From positions 93,581 to 157,580 of the forward strand of contig NZ_JBHYDM010000012.1 of the NCBI RefSeq assembly GCF_051860665.1: 64,000 nucleotides of DNA, read 5' to 3'. The position numbers were made by a program, and so were the translations under genes. The notes under the pieces are model-generated. The model saw only the letters and a list, made by a program, of their open reading frames with translations, did no database searches and was not told the DNA's origin. Of this stretch, positions 43,228 to 51,462 are shown piece after piece (the stretch's first letter is position 1; each line of letters starts with the position of its first letter). Source of the stretch: Falsiroseomonas sp051860665. GTDB taxonomy: Bacteria > Pseudomonadota > Alphaproteobacteria > Acetobacterales > Acetobacteraceae.

Positions 43228-44277
43228 ATGCCCCATCCCGCCGCCGCCCGAAACCATCCCCGCACCCTGCGCGATGCCGCCAGCCTGGCGGAGGCCGGGC
43301 TGCTGCGCCCGGAGGCCGATCTTTCGGGGATCGAGGCGGTGCAGGCGCGCTATGCCATCGCGGTGACGCCGGCCATGGCGGCGCTGATCGACCCGGCCGA
43401 TCCGCGCGACCCGATCGCGGCGCAATACATCCCGGACCCGGCGGAGCTGCGGACGGCGGCGCATGAGATCGAGGATCCGACGGCGGATGCGCCCTTCACC
43501 CCGGTGCCCGGCGTGGTGCATCGCTACCCCGACCGCGCCCTGCTGAAGCCGCTGCTGGCCTGCCCGGTCTATTGCCGCTTCTGCTTCCGGCGGGAGGTGG
43601 TGGGGCCGGATGGCGGGCTGCTGACGACGGAACAGCTGGAAGCGGCGCTCGCCTGGTTCGCGCGCACGCCCGCGGTGCGGGAGGTGATTCTCACGGGCGG
43701 CGACCCGCTGATGCTGAGCCCGCGCCGCCTGTCCTGGCTGCTGGAGCGGCTTGCGGCCATTCCGCATATCGAGATTCTGCGGATCCATAGCCGCGTGCCG
43801 GTGGCCGATCCGGGGCGGGTGACTGCGGCGCTGGCTTCCGCGCTGACGGCTGAAAAGCCTCTGTATCTATGTGTCCACGCCAATCATGCGCGGGAGTTCA
43901 CGGCGGAGGCCATGGCGGCGCTGCGGCGGCTGACCGGCGCGGGGGTGGTGCTGTTGGGGCAGAGCGTGCTGCTGCGGGGCGTGAATGATTCCGCCGCGGC
44001 CCTGGAAGACCTGTTCCGGGCGATGCTGCGCGGACGAGTGAAACCCTATTACCTGCACCAGCTGGACCCGGCGCCGGGCACCGCGCGCTTCGCGGTGCCG
44101 CCGGAGGAAGGGCGGGCGATCCTTTCGGAGTTGCGCTTCCGGGTGACGGGGCTGGCCTGGCCGACCTATGTGCAGGAAAGGCCCCATGGCGGGGGGAAGG
44201 CACCGATTGGGCCGAGCTTCAGCAATTTCAGCCCGAGCCCAAACCCGCTCCACAAAGACTTTGACGGAGTGAGATGA
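43228..44277 (+). CDS. epmB: EF-P lysine 2,3-aminomutase EpmB, with an atypical C-terminal tail
   Basis: A 349-residue radical-SAM enzyme that converts lysine to beta-lysine for EF-P. The cluster motif is CPVYCRFCFRR, followed by REVILTGGDPLML, RIHSRVPVADPGRV, HANHAREFT, GQSVLLRGVND and KPYYLHQLDPAPGT. ATG 43228 is preferred to an upstream GTG (43177). The family pattern holds to GGGKAPIGPS, but the last ~20 residues (SNFSPSPNPLHKDFDGVR) are unlike other members and their DNA is less GC-rich, as if the end had been replaced by the inserted DNA that carries the ATPase gene. Activity may be unaffected because the barrel is complete. Confidence 0.88.
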   Translation: MPHPAAARNHPRTLRDAASLAEAGLLRPEADLSGIEAVQARYAIAVTPAMAALIDPADPRDPIAAQYIPDPAELRTAAHEIEDPTADAPFTPVPGVVHRYPDRALLKPLLACPVYCRFCFRREVVGPDGGLLTTEQLEAALAWFARTPAVREVILTGGDPLMLSPRRLSWLLERLAAIPHIEILRIHSRVPVADPGRVTAALASALTAEKPLYLCVHANHAREFTAEAMAALRRLTGAGVVLLGQSVLLRGVNDSAAALEDLFRAMLRGRVKPYYLHQLDPAPGTARFAVPPEEGRAILSELRFRVTGLAWPTYVQERPHGGGKAPIGPSFSNFSPSPNPLHKDFDGVR

Positions 44278-44310
44278 GGGGCGTAATTGCCAGATGCCTG
44301 GGGAAACCAA

Positions 44311-45720
44311 ATGACCGAGCTTCTCCGCCTTGCTGACGTCTTCAAATCGGTCGGCCAACCGACCGTCACCTACGTCAAACGGGACAGCGGCAATCTTGAA
44401 CGAAAACTGCGGCTCGCTCTTGCGCAGGCTGGCCAGCTGTGCCTTCTCACCGGACCCTCTAAAACCGGCAAAACAACGCTGTATCGAGAGGTGCTGGCTT
44501 CGAGAGGCGAAATTCCGCTGATCGTTCAGTGCGACCGGCACACTAAGCTAGAAGACGTTTGGCTACATGCCTTGGAAGGCATCGATTTTGAGCGAGCCGA
44601 ATCGAGGCAGACTACGTCTTCTACAAAAGGCTCGGTCGAAGCTGAACTCTCGCTGCAACTGGGATGGGCATGGCTGGCAGAAAAGGCAGCGCGGATTAAA
44701 GGCACCATCACTGGGGAAAAGAGCGAGTCGGAGGTAAAGCGACGGATTTTGGCCAGCCCCGGACCAGACCTTCTTATTCCGGCACTCAAGCACACCAACT
44801 ACGTGCTGGTTATTGAAGATTTTCATTATCTATCAGATGAAGTGAAGGTAGTACTTTTTCAACAATGGAAGAGATTTGTCGATAATGAGGTCTCTGTTCT
44901 TGTATTAGGAACCACTCATAGAGCCGTCGATATAGCTAACAGCAACCGAGATCTGGTTGGTCGAATTGCCCAGTTCGACGTAGGAAGCTGGGCAGTCGAA
45001 GATTTAGAGAAAATCATATCGCAAGGTTTCGACTACCTAAAAATTAAAATCACACCCCAGCTTAAGAATTTCATCGCCATGGAATCTGTGGGATTACCGC
45101 TTGTCACTCAGCAAATTTGCTTGGAAATGCTCATTTCGGAGCCCGCCGAATATATCGATGAAGTGCGAGGAAAGGCTATCGCTTTCGATCGCGCCACGAT
45201 AGGTAGCAGCATGCACACAGTGGCAAAAAATCGTTTTACCCAGTTCGAGTCATATTATTCGACCCTTATCAAGGGTCCACGTGAGGGCGCAAGAAAGTAC
45301 AAGACATATGAACTTGTTCTCGCATGCTTCACACTGGATCCCATTAAATTTTCGCTCAGCAGGATGGAAATTGATCAGCGGCTTGGGAAACTTAAGCTCG
45401 CAAACTCTGACATCCCACCGCAGGCATCCCTCAACTCCACACTAGGCGCGCTCAAAAAATTCCAAGAGCGCAGAGGATTCGAACTTCTTGAATGGCGCCC
45501 CGCAGAAGACATTCTTTACATCATTGAGCCGTCGTTTTTGTTCTATGTAAGATGGCGCACAACTAAGGGCGCCACCCAGAAGCAACTGGACCTGTTCGAG
45601 GTGCTTCTTTCAAGCACATCCGAGTGGCTAAATCTTGACCTAGCGAAACGAGTCACCGTGGACCATTTGCCTCCTAATAATAACGTCAAAAGCTTGCTTG
45701 GACGCAAATGGAAATCCTAG
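44311..45720 (+). CDS. Lower-GC P-loop ATPase of unknown function (AAA/STAND-like), likely acquired
   Basis: A 469-residue protein from ATG 44311 (GGGGAAA eight bases upstream). Walker A is GPSKTGKTT (about 48-56), Walker B YVLVIEDFHYL (164-174), a sensor-1-like VLVLGTTHR (196-204) and an arginine-rich NRDLVGRI (212-219). The C-terminal ~230 residues are helical with no recognised domain, ending in basic residues. Codons and composition differ sharply from every neighbour: many A/T third positions, TTT, AAA and TTA-like codons. It lies between epmB and efp and is not accompanied by a transposase or second new gene. The architecture recalls solitary NTPases in phage-defence islands, or TniB/Orc-like ATPases; neither can be confirmed from sequence alone. 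Confidence 0.75.
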   Translation: MTELLRLADVFKSVGQPTVTYVKRDSGNLERKLRLALAQAGQLCLLTGPSKTGKTTLYREVLASRGEIPLIVQCDRHTKLEDVWLHALEGIDFERAESRQTTSSTKGSVEAELSLQLGWAWLAEKAARIKGTITGEKSESEVKRRILASPGPDLLIPALKHTNYVLVIEDFHYLSDEVKVVLFQQWKRFVDNEVSVLVLGTTHRAVDIANSNRDLVGRIAQFDVGSWAVEDLEKIISQGFDYLKIKITPQLKNFIAMESVGLPLVTQQICLEMLISEPAEYIDEVRGKAIAFDRATIGSSMHTVAKNRFTQFESYYSTLIKGPREGARKYKTYELVLACFTLDPIKFSLSRMEIDQRLGKLKLANSDIPPQASLNSTLGALKKFQERRGFELLEWRPAEDILYIIEPSFLFYVRWRTTKGATQKQLDLFEVLLSSTSEWLNLDLAKRVTVDHLPPNNNVKSLLGRKWKS

Positions 45721-45943
45721 AATATAAAAGCAATTTTGCAGACACCACCATCTAAACTAGATGATTGCACCGGTCGAGCAAATGTCCGGCGTCAGCTATT
45801 GACCTATTAAGTGTTCGATCCTGGCCTATGGCCGCGCCGGCCACCTGGCCACCATCGCCTGCTGAAGGTTGCCCCTGGGCGCCCGCCGTTGTATCCGCGC
45901 CCCCTCACGACACCCCACCGCTCATTCAGGACGACGCAACGCC

Positions 45944-46513
45944 ATGGCGAAGATGCAGGCCAACCAGATGCGTGCCGGCATGGTCATCGAGTTCGAGGGC
46001 CAGCGCTACACCATCATCCGCCAGAACATCATGATCCCGGGCAAGGGCAACGCGATCATCCAGGTGGACATGCGGAACATCAAGACCGGCGCCAAGAAGG
46101 ACCAGCGCTGGCGCACCGCAGACACCGTCGAGCGGCTGCAGACCGAGGACAAGGAGTTCACCTACTCCTACGCCGAGGGCGACATGATCGTCCTGATGGA
46201 CCCGGAGACCTATGAGCAGACGCAGGTGCCGAAGGACATCCTGGGTGAGCGCCTGCCCTTCCTGGTCGAGAACATGACCGTCGGCGTGCGCCTGATCGAG
46301 GGCGAGCCCGTCGCCATGACCCTGCCGGAGCAGGTGACCCTCGAAGTGGTCGAGGCTGATCCGGTGGTGAAGGGCCAGACGGCGACCAGCAGCTACAAGC
46401 CGGCCGTGCTGTCCAACGGCGTGAAGACCATGGTGCCGCCCTTCATCACGGTGGGCGAGAAGATCGTGGTGAAGACCGAGGACGGTTCCTACTACGAGCG
46501 CGCCAAGAGCTGA
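45944..46513 (+). CDS. efp: Elongation factor P
   Basis: A 189-residue translation factor that rescues ribosomes stalled on polyproline. ATG 45944 (the MAKM start) places the modified lysine exactly at position 34 in the loop IPGKGNA, the target of EpmA/EpmB encoded just upstream. Three beta-barrel domains follow, ending TVGEKIVVKTEDGSYYERAKS. The 223 bases before it (45721-45943) change from AT-rich to GC-rich around 45820 and hold no clear gene, marking the right edge of the presumed insertion. Confidence 0.95.
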   Translation: MAKMQANQMRAGMVIEFEGQRYTIIRQNIMIPGKGNAIIQVDMRNIKTGAKKDQRWRTADTVERLQTEDKEFTYSYAEGDMIVLMDPETYEQTQVPKDILGERLPFLVENMTVGVRLIEGEPVAMTLPEQVTLEVVEADPVVKGQTATSSYKPAVLSNGVKTMVPPFITVGEKIVVKTEDGSYYERAKS

Positions 46514-46587
46514 GTTCGAACACGCCTTTTCAGCGGGCAGCCCCCCTCACCCGCTTCGGCTAGACGCTGCGCGCCAAGCCTGCGCTG

Positions 46588-46629
46588 CCCTCCCCCCCCC
46601 AACGGGGGGAGAGGGTTGGGTAAGGGGGG
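46588..46629. repeat. Palindromic repeat after efp
   Basis: CCCTCCCCCC, a short AAC loop region and GGGGGGAGAGGG are followed by TTGGGTAAGGGGGG. A weaker partner CCCCCCTCACCC lies at 46551-46562. Same dispersed family as the other four sites; here it lies between efp and the inositol monophosphatase gene and could terminate efp transcription. Confidence 0.7.
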
Positions 46630-46670
46630 CCTCGCCAGACCTGCTCATTCATTCCGGAATCGCTCCTCCC

Positions 46671-47525
46671 ATGGCCGTCTCGCCCCGCCTCTCCCCCGCC
46701 ATGTCGGTCCTCCAGGCCGCGATGCAGAAGGCCGCCCGCCGGCTGCTGCGCGACTTCGCGGATGTCGAATCCCTGCAGGTCACCGCCAAGGGCGCCGGCG
46801 ATTTCGTCAGCCAGGCGGACCTCCGCGCCGAGCAGACGCTGCGCGAGGAACTGTCCCGCGCCCGGCCCGGCTGGGGCTTCCTGATGGAAGAATCCGGCCA
46901 GACGGGCAATGACGACTGGGAATGGCGCTGGGTGGTCGACCCGCTGGACGGCACCACCAACTTCCTGCACGGCATCCCGCACTGGGCGATCTCCGTCGGC
47001 GTCGAGAAGCGCACCGGGGAGAACACCTCCGAACTCATGGCCGGCTGCATCTACAACCCCGCCGGCAACGAGATGTTCTGGGCCGAGAAGGGCATGGGCG
47101 CCTATCTCAACGACAAGCGCCTGCGCGTCTCCGCCCGCCGCGACATGGGCAGCGCCCTCTTCGCCACCGGCATCCCCTTCGCCAAGATCACCCGCAAGGC
47201 CGAATTCAGCGCCACCCTCGCGCGCCTCATGCCGCAGGTGGCGGGCGTCCGCCGCTTCGGCGCCGCGGCGCTGGACCTCGCCTGGGTCGCCGCCGGCCGC
47301 TACGACGGCTTCTGGGAACTCGGCCTGAACAAGTGGGACATCGCGGCCGGCCTGGTCATCGTGAAGGAGGCCGGCGGCTTCCTCTCCGACCCCGCCGGCG
47401 GCGAAACCCATTACGAGACCGGCGACGTGGTCTGCGGCAACCAGGCGCTGCACCCGAAACTGCGGGAGGTGGTGGCGGAAGGCATCGCCGCCGCCCAGGC
47501 CCACCGCGCCGCCGCCGCCGGCTGA
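46671..47525 (+). CDS. Inositol monophosphatase family protein
   Basis: A 284-residue Mg-dependent phosphatase. Metal-site motifs are EESGQ, WVVDPLDGTTNFLHGIP and the C-terminal WDIAAGLVIVKEAGG, as in SuhB-type inositol-1-phosphatases. Start ATG 46671; ATG 46701 (SVLQAAMQKAAR) fits the family length slightly better and cannot be excluded. It heads the conserved set of OmpA/MotA/MotB-like genes that follows. Confidence 0.9.
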   Translation: MAVSPRLSPAMSVLQAAMQKAARRLLRDFADVESLQVTAKGAGDFVSQADLRAEQTLREELSRARPGWGFLMEESGQTGNDDWEWRWVVDPLDGTTNFLHGIPHWAISVGVEKRTGENTSELMAGCIYNPAGNEMFWAEKGMGAYLNDKRLRVSARRDMGSALFATGIPFAKITRKAEFSATLARLMPQVAGVRRFGAAALDLAWVAAGRYDGFWELGLNKWDIAAGLVIVKEAGGFLSDPAGGETHYETGDVVCGNQALHPKLREVVAEGIAAAQAHRAAAAG

Positions 47526-47636
47526 CCCGCCCCCGCCGCCACCTGGCGGGGTCCGTGAGAAGATATTGAAACCAGGGCCAAAATCCGGATCGGATGATTC
47601 CCACCGCAGGACGATTGCTTTAGCCTCCGCGGCAGA

Positions 47637-48041
47637 ATGATGCGCCGCGCCCTCCTCGCCACCCTGCTCCTGCCCTCCGCCAGCCCGATGGCGGCCGGCC
47701 CGGCACGGCCCGAAGGCCCGGCCGGCGCCGTGCGCCTCGGCTTCGCGCGCGGGGAGGCAAGGCTGGACGCCACCGCGCGCCAAACCATCGCCAGCCTCGC
47801 CCCGCACCTCGCCACCGTGACCCAGGGCCGCATCACCATCGAAGCCCAGGCCAGCGGCCCGGCCAACGACGCCTCCATCGCCCGCCGGCTGTCACTGGCC
47901 CGCGCCATGGCCGTGCGGGATGCCCTGGTGGCCGCCGGGGTGGAGCCCACCCGCATCGACCTCCGCGGCCTCGGCCTGCTGGACCCGCCCGCGGATGCCG
48001 CGGACATCCTCCCCCCGGGCACACCCCGGAACACGAGGTAG
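47637..48041 (+). CDS. Small OmpA-domain protein
   Basis: A 134-residue protein with an N-terminal export signal (MMRRALLATLLLPSASPMAAG) and a degenerate OmpA/MotB peptidoglycan-binding domain: LDATARQTIASLAPHLA, ITIEAQAS, and SLARAMAVRDALVAAGVEPTRIDLRGLG. Ends four bases before the MotA-like gene, which suggests operon membership and a periplasmic role next to the proton channel. Confidence 0.75.
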   Translation: MMRRALLATLLLPSASPMAAGPARPEGPAGAVRLGFARGEARLDATARQTIASLAPHLATVTQGRITIEAQASGPANDASIARRLSLARAMAVRDALVAAGVEPTRIDLRGLGLLDPPADAADILPPGTPRNTR

Positions 48042-48045
48042 CCGC

Positions 48046-49185
48046 ATGACCAACCCGACCGTCTTCCTCTGGCGCATGCTCGCCTTCCTTGCGGCGGTCG
48101 CGGTGCTGGTCGGGCTGCTGGCCGGCGAACTCACCACCGCCTTCGCCGCCAATCCCATGCTGAACGGCGTCATCGCCCTGGTGCTGCTGCTGGGCATCGC
48201 CTGGAACATCCGCCAGGTCCTCGTCCTCACCGCCGAGGTCGAATGGCTGGACGCCTTCCGCAACCCGATCCCCGGCGCCCCCTCCCGCAAGCCGCCGCGC
48301 CTGCTCGCCGCCATGGCCTCCATGCTCGCCGGCCGGCGCTCCGAACGCCTCTCGCTCTCGGCCATGGCGATGCGCAGCGTGCTGGACGGCATCTCCTCCC
48401 GCCTCGACGAAAGCCGCGAACTGTCCCGCTACGCCACGGGCCTGCTGATCTTCCTCGGCCTGCTCGGCACCTTCTGGGGGCTGCTGATGACCATCAGCGC
48501 CGTCTCCGACGTCATCGGCGGCATGTCCATCGGCTCCGGCGACATCAACGCCCTGTTCAACCAGCTGAAGACCGGCCTCGCCCAGCCACTCCGCGGCATG
48601 TCCATCGCCTTCTCCTCCTCCATGCTCGGCCTCGCCGGCGCGCTCGTCCTCGGCTTCCTCGACCTCACCGCCGGACAGGCGCAGAACCGCTTCTACTCCG
48701 AACTCGAGGACTGGCTGGCCGGCGCCACGCGCCTGTCCACCGGCGCCCTCGGCGGCGACGGCGAAGGCTCCATGCCCGCCTACGTCCAGGCGCTGCTCGA
48801 ACAATCCGCCGAGAACATGGAAGAACTCCAGCGCGCCATCAGCCGCGGGGAGGAAGGCCGCGCCCAGGCCAGCCAGGCCCTGATGACGCTGACCGAACGC
48901 CTCTCCGTCCTCGCCGACCAGATGCGTGCCTCCCAGGTCCTGATGACCCGCATGGCCGAAAGCCAGGCCCAGCTCGCCCCCACCCTCGCCCGCCTGGCCG
49001 ATACCAACGCCCAAGGCGCCCTCGACGACGCCTCCCGCAACCACATCCGCAACCAGGAACTCTACCTGGCCCGAATCCTGGAAGAAATGACCCAGGGCCG
49101 CATGCAAGCCACCACCGAAATCCGCAACGAAATCAAAATCCTCGCCCGCACCATCGCCGCCCTGGCGGAAGAACCGCCGCGATGA
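48046..49185 (+). CDS. MotA/TolQ/ExbB-family proton channel protein
   Basis: A 379-residue inner-membrane protein. Hydrophobic segments lie near residues 9-30, 40-58, 128-150 and 185-210; the channel core is FLGLLGTFWGLLMTI and GLAQPLRGMSIAFSSSMLGLAGALVLGF, as in MotA/TolQ. A long helical cytoplasmic tail (QALLEQSAENMEELQRAI to the end) sets it apart from TolQ. With the OmpA/coiled-coil protein at 49465 it probably forms a proton-driven stator-like unit. No flagellar genes are nearby. Confidence 0.85.
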   Translation: MTNPTVFLWRMLAFLAAVAVLVGLLAGELTTAFAANPMLNGVIALVLLLGIAWNIRQVLVLTAEVEWLDAFRNPIPGAPSRKPPRLLAAMASMLAGRRSERLSLSAMAMRSVLDGISSRLDESRELSRYATGLLIFLGLLGTFWGLLMTISAVSDVIGGMSIGSGDINALFNQLKTGLAQPLRGMSIAFSSSMLGLAGALVLGFLDLTAGQAQNRFYSELEDWLAGATRLSTGALGGDGEGSMPAYVQALLEQSAENMEELQRAISRGEEGRAQASQALMTLTERLSVLADQMRASQVLMTRMAESQAQLAPTLARLADTNAQGALDDASRNHIRNQELYLARILEEMTQGRMQATTEIRNEIKILARTIAALAEEPPR

Positions 49186-49191
49186 GGGGGG

Positions 49192-49440
49192 AGGTTGGCG
49201 CGGGTGGTTTGCAAGGAGGGCTCCGCCCTCCCTGCACCCTCCCGCGAAGGGGCAGTGGCCCCTTCGAACTCATGGATGAGGGGCAGGAGGGAGGAGGGGC
49301 CGGCGGTGCCGCTTCGTCCGCGCGCCCGCTGAGCCCCTCCTCCCTCCTGCCCCTTAACGGGATTCCAAAGGGACCACTGTCCCTTTGGCGGGGGTGCAGG
49401 GGGCAGCGCCCCCTGCAGACCACCCGAGCGACCTCAACCC
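49192..49440. repeat. Long inverted repeat with nested palindromes between the MotA-like and MotB-like genes
   Basis: Two arms of roughly 105 bases mirror each other about a ~33-base centre. The inner 22 bases are perfect (49279-49300 against 49333-49354). Each arm holds smaller palindromes: GAAGGGGCAGTGGCCCCTTC on the left, AAAGGGACCACTGTCCCTTT and CAGGGGGCAGCGCCCCCTG on the right. Outer ends share GGTTG and GGGTGGTTTGCA/GGGTGGTCTGCA (read inward). No ORF is convincing inside. It resembles mobile non-coding repeat elements common in GC-rich alphaproteobacteria. Confidence 0.8.
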
Positions 49441-49464
49441 TCTCCCCGCAGCGGTCCTAGCGCC

Positions 49465-51462
49465 ATGGCGATGGGGGGGCGCAGGCGGCGGGGTGGGGGG
49501 GGGTTGGATGCTTGGCCGGGGTATGTGGATGCGTTGTCCACCTTGCTCATGGTCATCATCTTTGTGCTGTTGGTGTTTGTTCTGGGGCAGGGGTTTTTGT
49601 CGGTCGCCTTGTCGTCGCGGGACAGGGCTTTGGATCGGTTGAACCGGCAGGTCAGTGAGTTGTCGGAGTTGTTGTCGCTGGAGCGTGGCCAGGCGGAGGA
49701 GTTGCGCGCCTCGCTGGGGCGGGTGAGCGACGAGTTGCGGACGGCGATCGCGGCGCGGGATTCGGCCTTGGCGGGTTTGTCGGGGTTGCGGGAGGAGCGC
49801 GATCGGCTGGTCGGGGAGCGGGATGCGGCGCGGGGCGAGCGGTCCCGGCTTTCGGCCCGGCTGGCGGATCTGGAGTTGTCGGCGCGCGACGGTTCGGCGC
49901 GGATTGCGGAGCTGGAGGGGCGGCTGGCGGAGGCCCAGGCGCGGGCCGAGGCGGCGGGCGGGGATACCGCGCGCACGGTGCGCACGCTGACCGATGCGCA
50001 GCGCCTGCTGGCGGCGGAGCGTGCGGCGCTGGAGGCGGTGCGCCGGGACCTGGATGTGGCGCGGGGCGAGGTGCAGGCCTTGGGCCGGGATCTGGCCGGC
50101 GAGCGGGCGGCGCGTGGCACGGCGGAGCGTGGCCTGGCGGAGACGCAGGCCGCGCGGGTGGCGACGGAGCGGGAGCTGGCGGAGTTGCGGGCGCTGACGG
50201 CCCAGCAGCTGGAGGCAAGGCGGGCGGAGGCCGAGGGCCTGGCGCGGGAGCTGGCCTCGGCGCGGGCCAGCCTGCAGGCGGCGCAGCGGGATGTGCAGGG
50301 GCTGTCGCGAAGCCTGACGGCGGAGCGCGCGGCCAGCCAGGACGCGCAGCGTGAGGCGCAGGCGCTGGCTGCGCAGCTGGCCGAGGCGCGGGCGAGCCTG
50401 GAGGCGGCGCGGCGGGATGTCGCGGCGCTGCGGGCGGAGGCGGCGCGGCTGGACCAGACGGTGACGGCGGATCGCGCGACGATCCAGGCGCGGCTGTCCG
50501 ACATCGCCCGGCTGACCACGCAGATCCAGGGGCTGGAGGCGCTGCGCGCGCAGCTGGAGCGCCAGGCGGAGCAGGCCCTGGCGCGGGCGGGGGATGAGGC
50601 GCAGCAGCGCGCCGCGGCGGATGCCGCGCGGCGGGAGGCGCTGGAGCTGCTGGGCCAGGCCAATGCACGCGCGGCGCAGGCGGAGCAGGGCCGCGCGGCG
50701 GCGACGCAACTGGCGACGGAGGCCGGGCGAAGGGCGGCGGAGGAGGAGCGTCGGCGCGCGGCGGCGGAGGCCCAGGCCGGCGAATATGGCAGGCTGTCCG
50801 AAAGCGCCCGCGTGCAGGTGGCGCTGCTGACCCGGCAGCTGGAGGCGCTGCGCAGCGAATTGTCCCGCGTGGCGGCCGCGCTGGATGCGGCGGAGGATGC
50901 GGGGCGCGACAAGGATGCGCAGATCGTGGCGCTCGGCCAGCGGTTGAACGTGGCCCTGGCGGCGCGGGTGGAGGAGCTGCAGCGCTATCGCTCCGACTTC
51001 TTCGGCCGGCTGCGCCAGGTGCTGGGCGATCGGCCGGAGGTGCGCATCGTTGGCGACCGCTTCGTCTTCCAGTCGGAGGTGCTCTTCCCGGTGGGCTCGG
51101 CGGAGATGTCGCCGGCCGGGCAGCAGCAGATCCGCGATATCGGCCAGGTGCTGCTGGACCTGGCCCGGCAGTTCCCGCGCGACCTGGGCTGGATCCTGCG
51201 CGTGGATGGCCATGCCGATCGCAGCCCGATCCGGGCCGGCGGGCGGTTTGCCAGCAACTGGGAATTGTCGGCGGCGCGGGCCATTGCGGTGGCGCGGCTG
51301 CTGATCGACAGCGGGTTGCCCGCCAATCGCGTCGCCGCGGTGGCCTTCGGCGATACCCAGCCGCTGGAGGATAGCGAGACGCCGGAGGCGCTGGCGCGCA
51401 ACCGGCGGATCGAGCTGCGGCTGGAGCCGGCGCCGACGGGCAGCGCGGCGGCGCCGCGATGA
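49465..51462 (+). CDS. MotB-like protein: one membrane helix, long coiled coil, C-terminal OmpA domain
   Basis: A 665-residue protein. Residues 1-14 are basic; Asp22 in WPGYVDALSTLL precedes the single transmembrane helix (about 24-42), the position of the proton-carrying Asp in MotB/TolR. About 450 residues of heptad-rich, Ala/Arg/Glu/Gln-rich coiled coil follow. The C terminus (from about 530) is an OmpA/MotB peptidoglycan-binding domain: VLFPVGSAEMSPAGQQQI, VDGHADRSPI, ELSAARAIAVARLLI and NRRIELRL. It should anchor the MotA-like channel to the wall. The first ~300 bases use many TTG/GTT codons, unlike the C-rich MotA-like gene just upstream. Confidence 0.82.
   Translation: MAMGGRRRRGGGGLDAWPGYVDALSTLLMVIIFVLLVFVLGQGFLSVALSSRDRALDRLNRQVSELSELLSLERGQAEELRASLGRVSDELRTAIAARDSALAGLSGLREERDRLVGERDAARGERSRLSARLADLELSARDGSARIAELEGRLAEAQARAEAAGGDTARTVRTLTDAQRLLAAERAALEAVRRDLDVARGEVQALGRDLAGERAARGTAERGLAETQAARVATERELAELRALTAQQLEARRAEAEGLARELASARASLQAAQRDVQGLSRSLTAERAASQDAQREAQALAAQLAEARASLEAARRDVAALRAEAARLDQTVTADRATIQARLSDIARLTTQIQGLEALRAQLERQAEQALARAGDEAQQRAAADAARREALELLGQANARAAQAEQGRAAATQLATEAGRRAAEEERRRAAAEAQAGEYGRLSESARVQVALLTRQLEALRSELSRVAAALDAAEDAGRDKDAQIVALGQRLNVALAARVEELQRYRSDFFGRLRQVLGDRPEVRIVGDRFVFQSEVLFPVGSAEMSPAGQQQIRDIGQVLLDLARQFPRDLGWILRVDGHADRSPIRAGGRFASNWELSAARAIAVARLLIDSGLPANRVAAVAFGDTQPLEDSETPEALARNRRIELRLEPAPTGSAAAPR

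Noticed and set aside
44311..45720. Tn7/Tn5053-type transposition ATPase (TniB/TnsC)
   Set aside because: No transposase, resolvase or terminal repeats flank the gene, and the overall sequence does not show further TniB features.
49192..49440. CRISPR array
   Set aside because: The repeats are inverted and nested, not regularly spaced direct repeats; no cas genes are present.
47637..51462. Zorya anti-phage system (ZorA/ZorB)
   Set aside because: A MotA/MotB-like pair is present but no ZorC, ZorD or ZorE-like gene adjoins; the neighbours are an inositol phosphatase, MOSC protein and upp.
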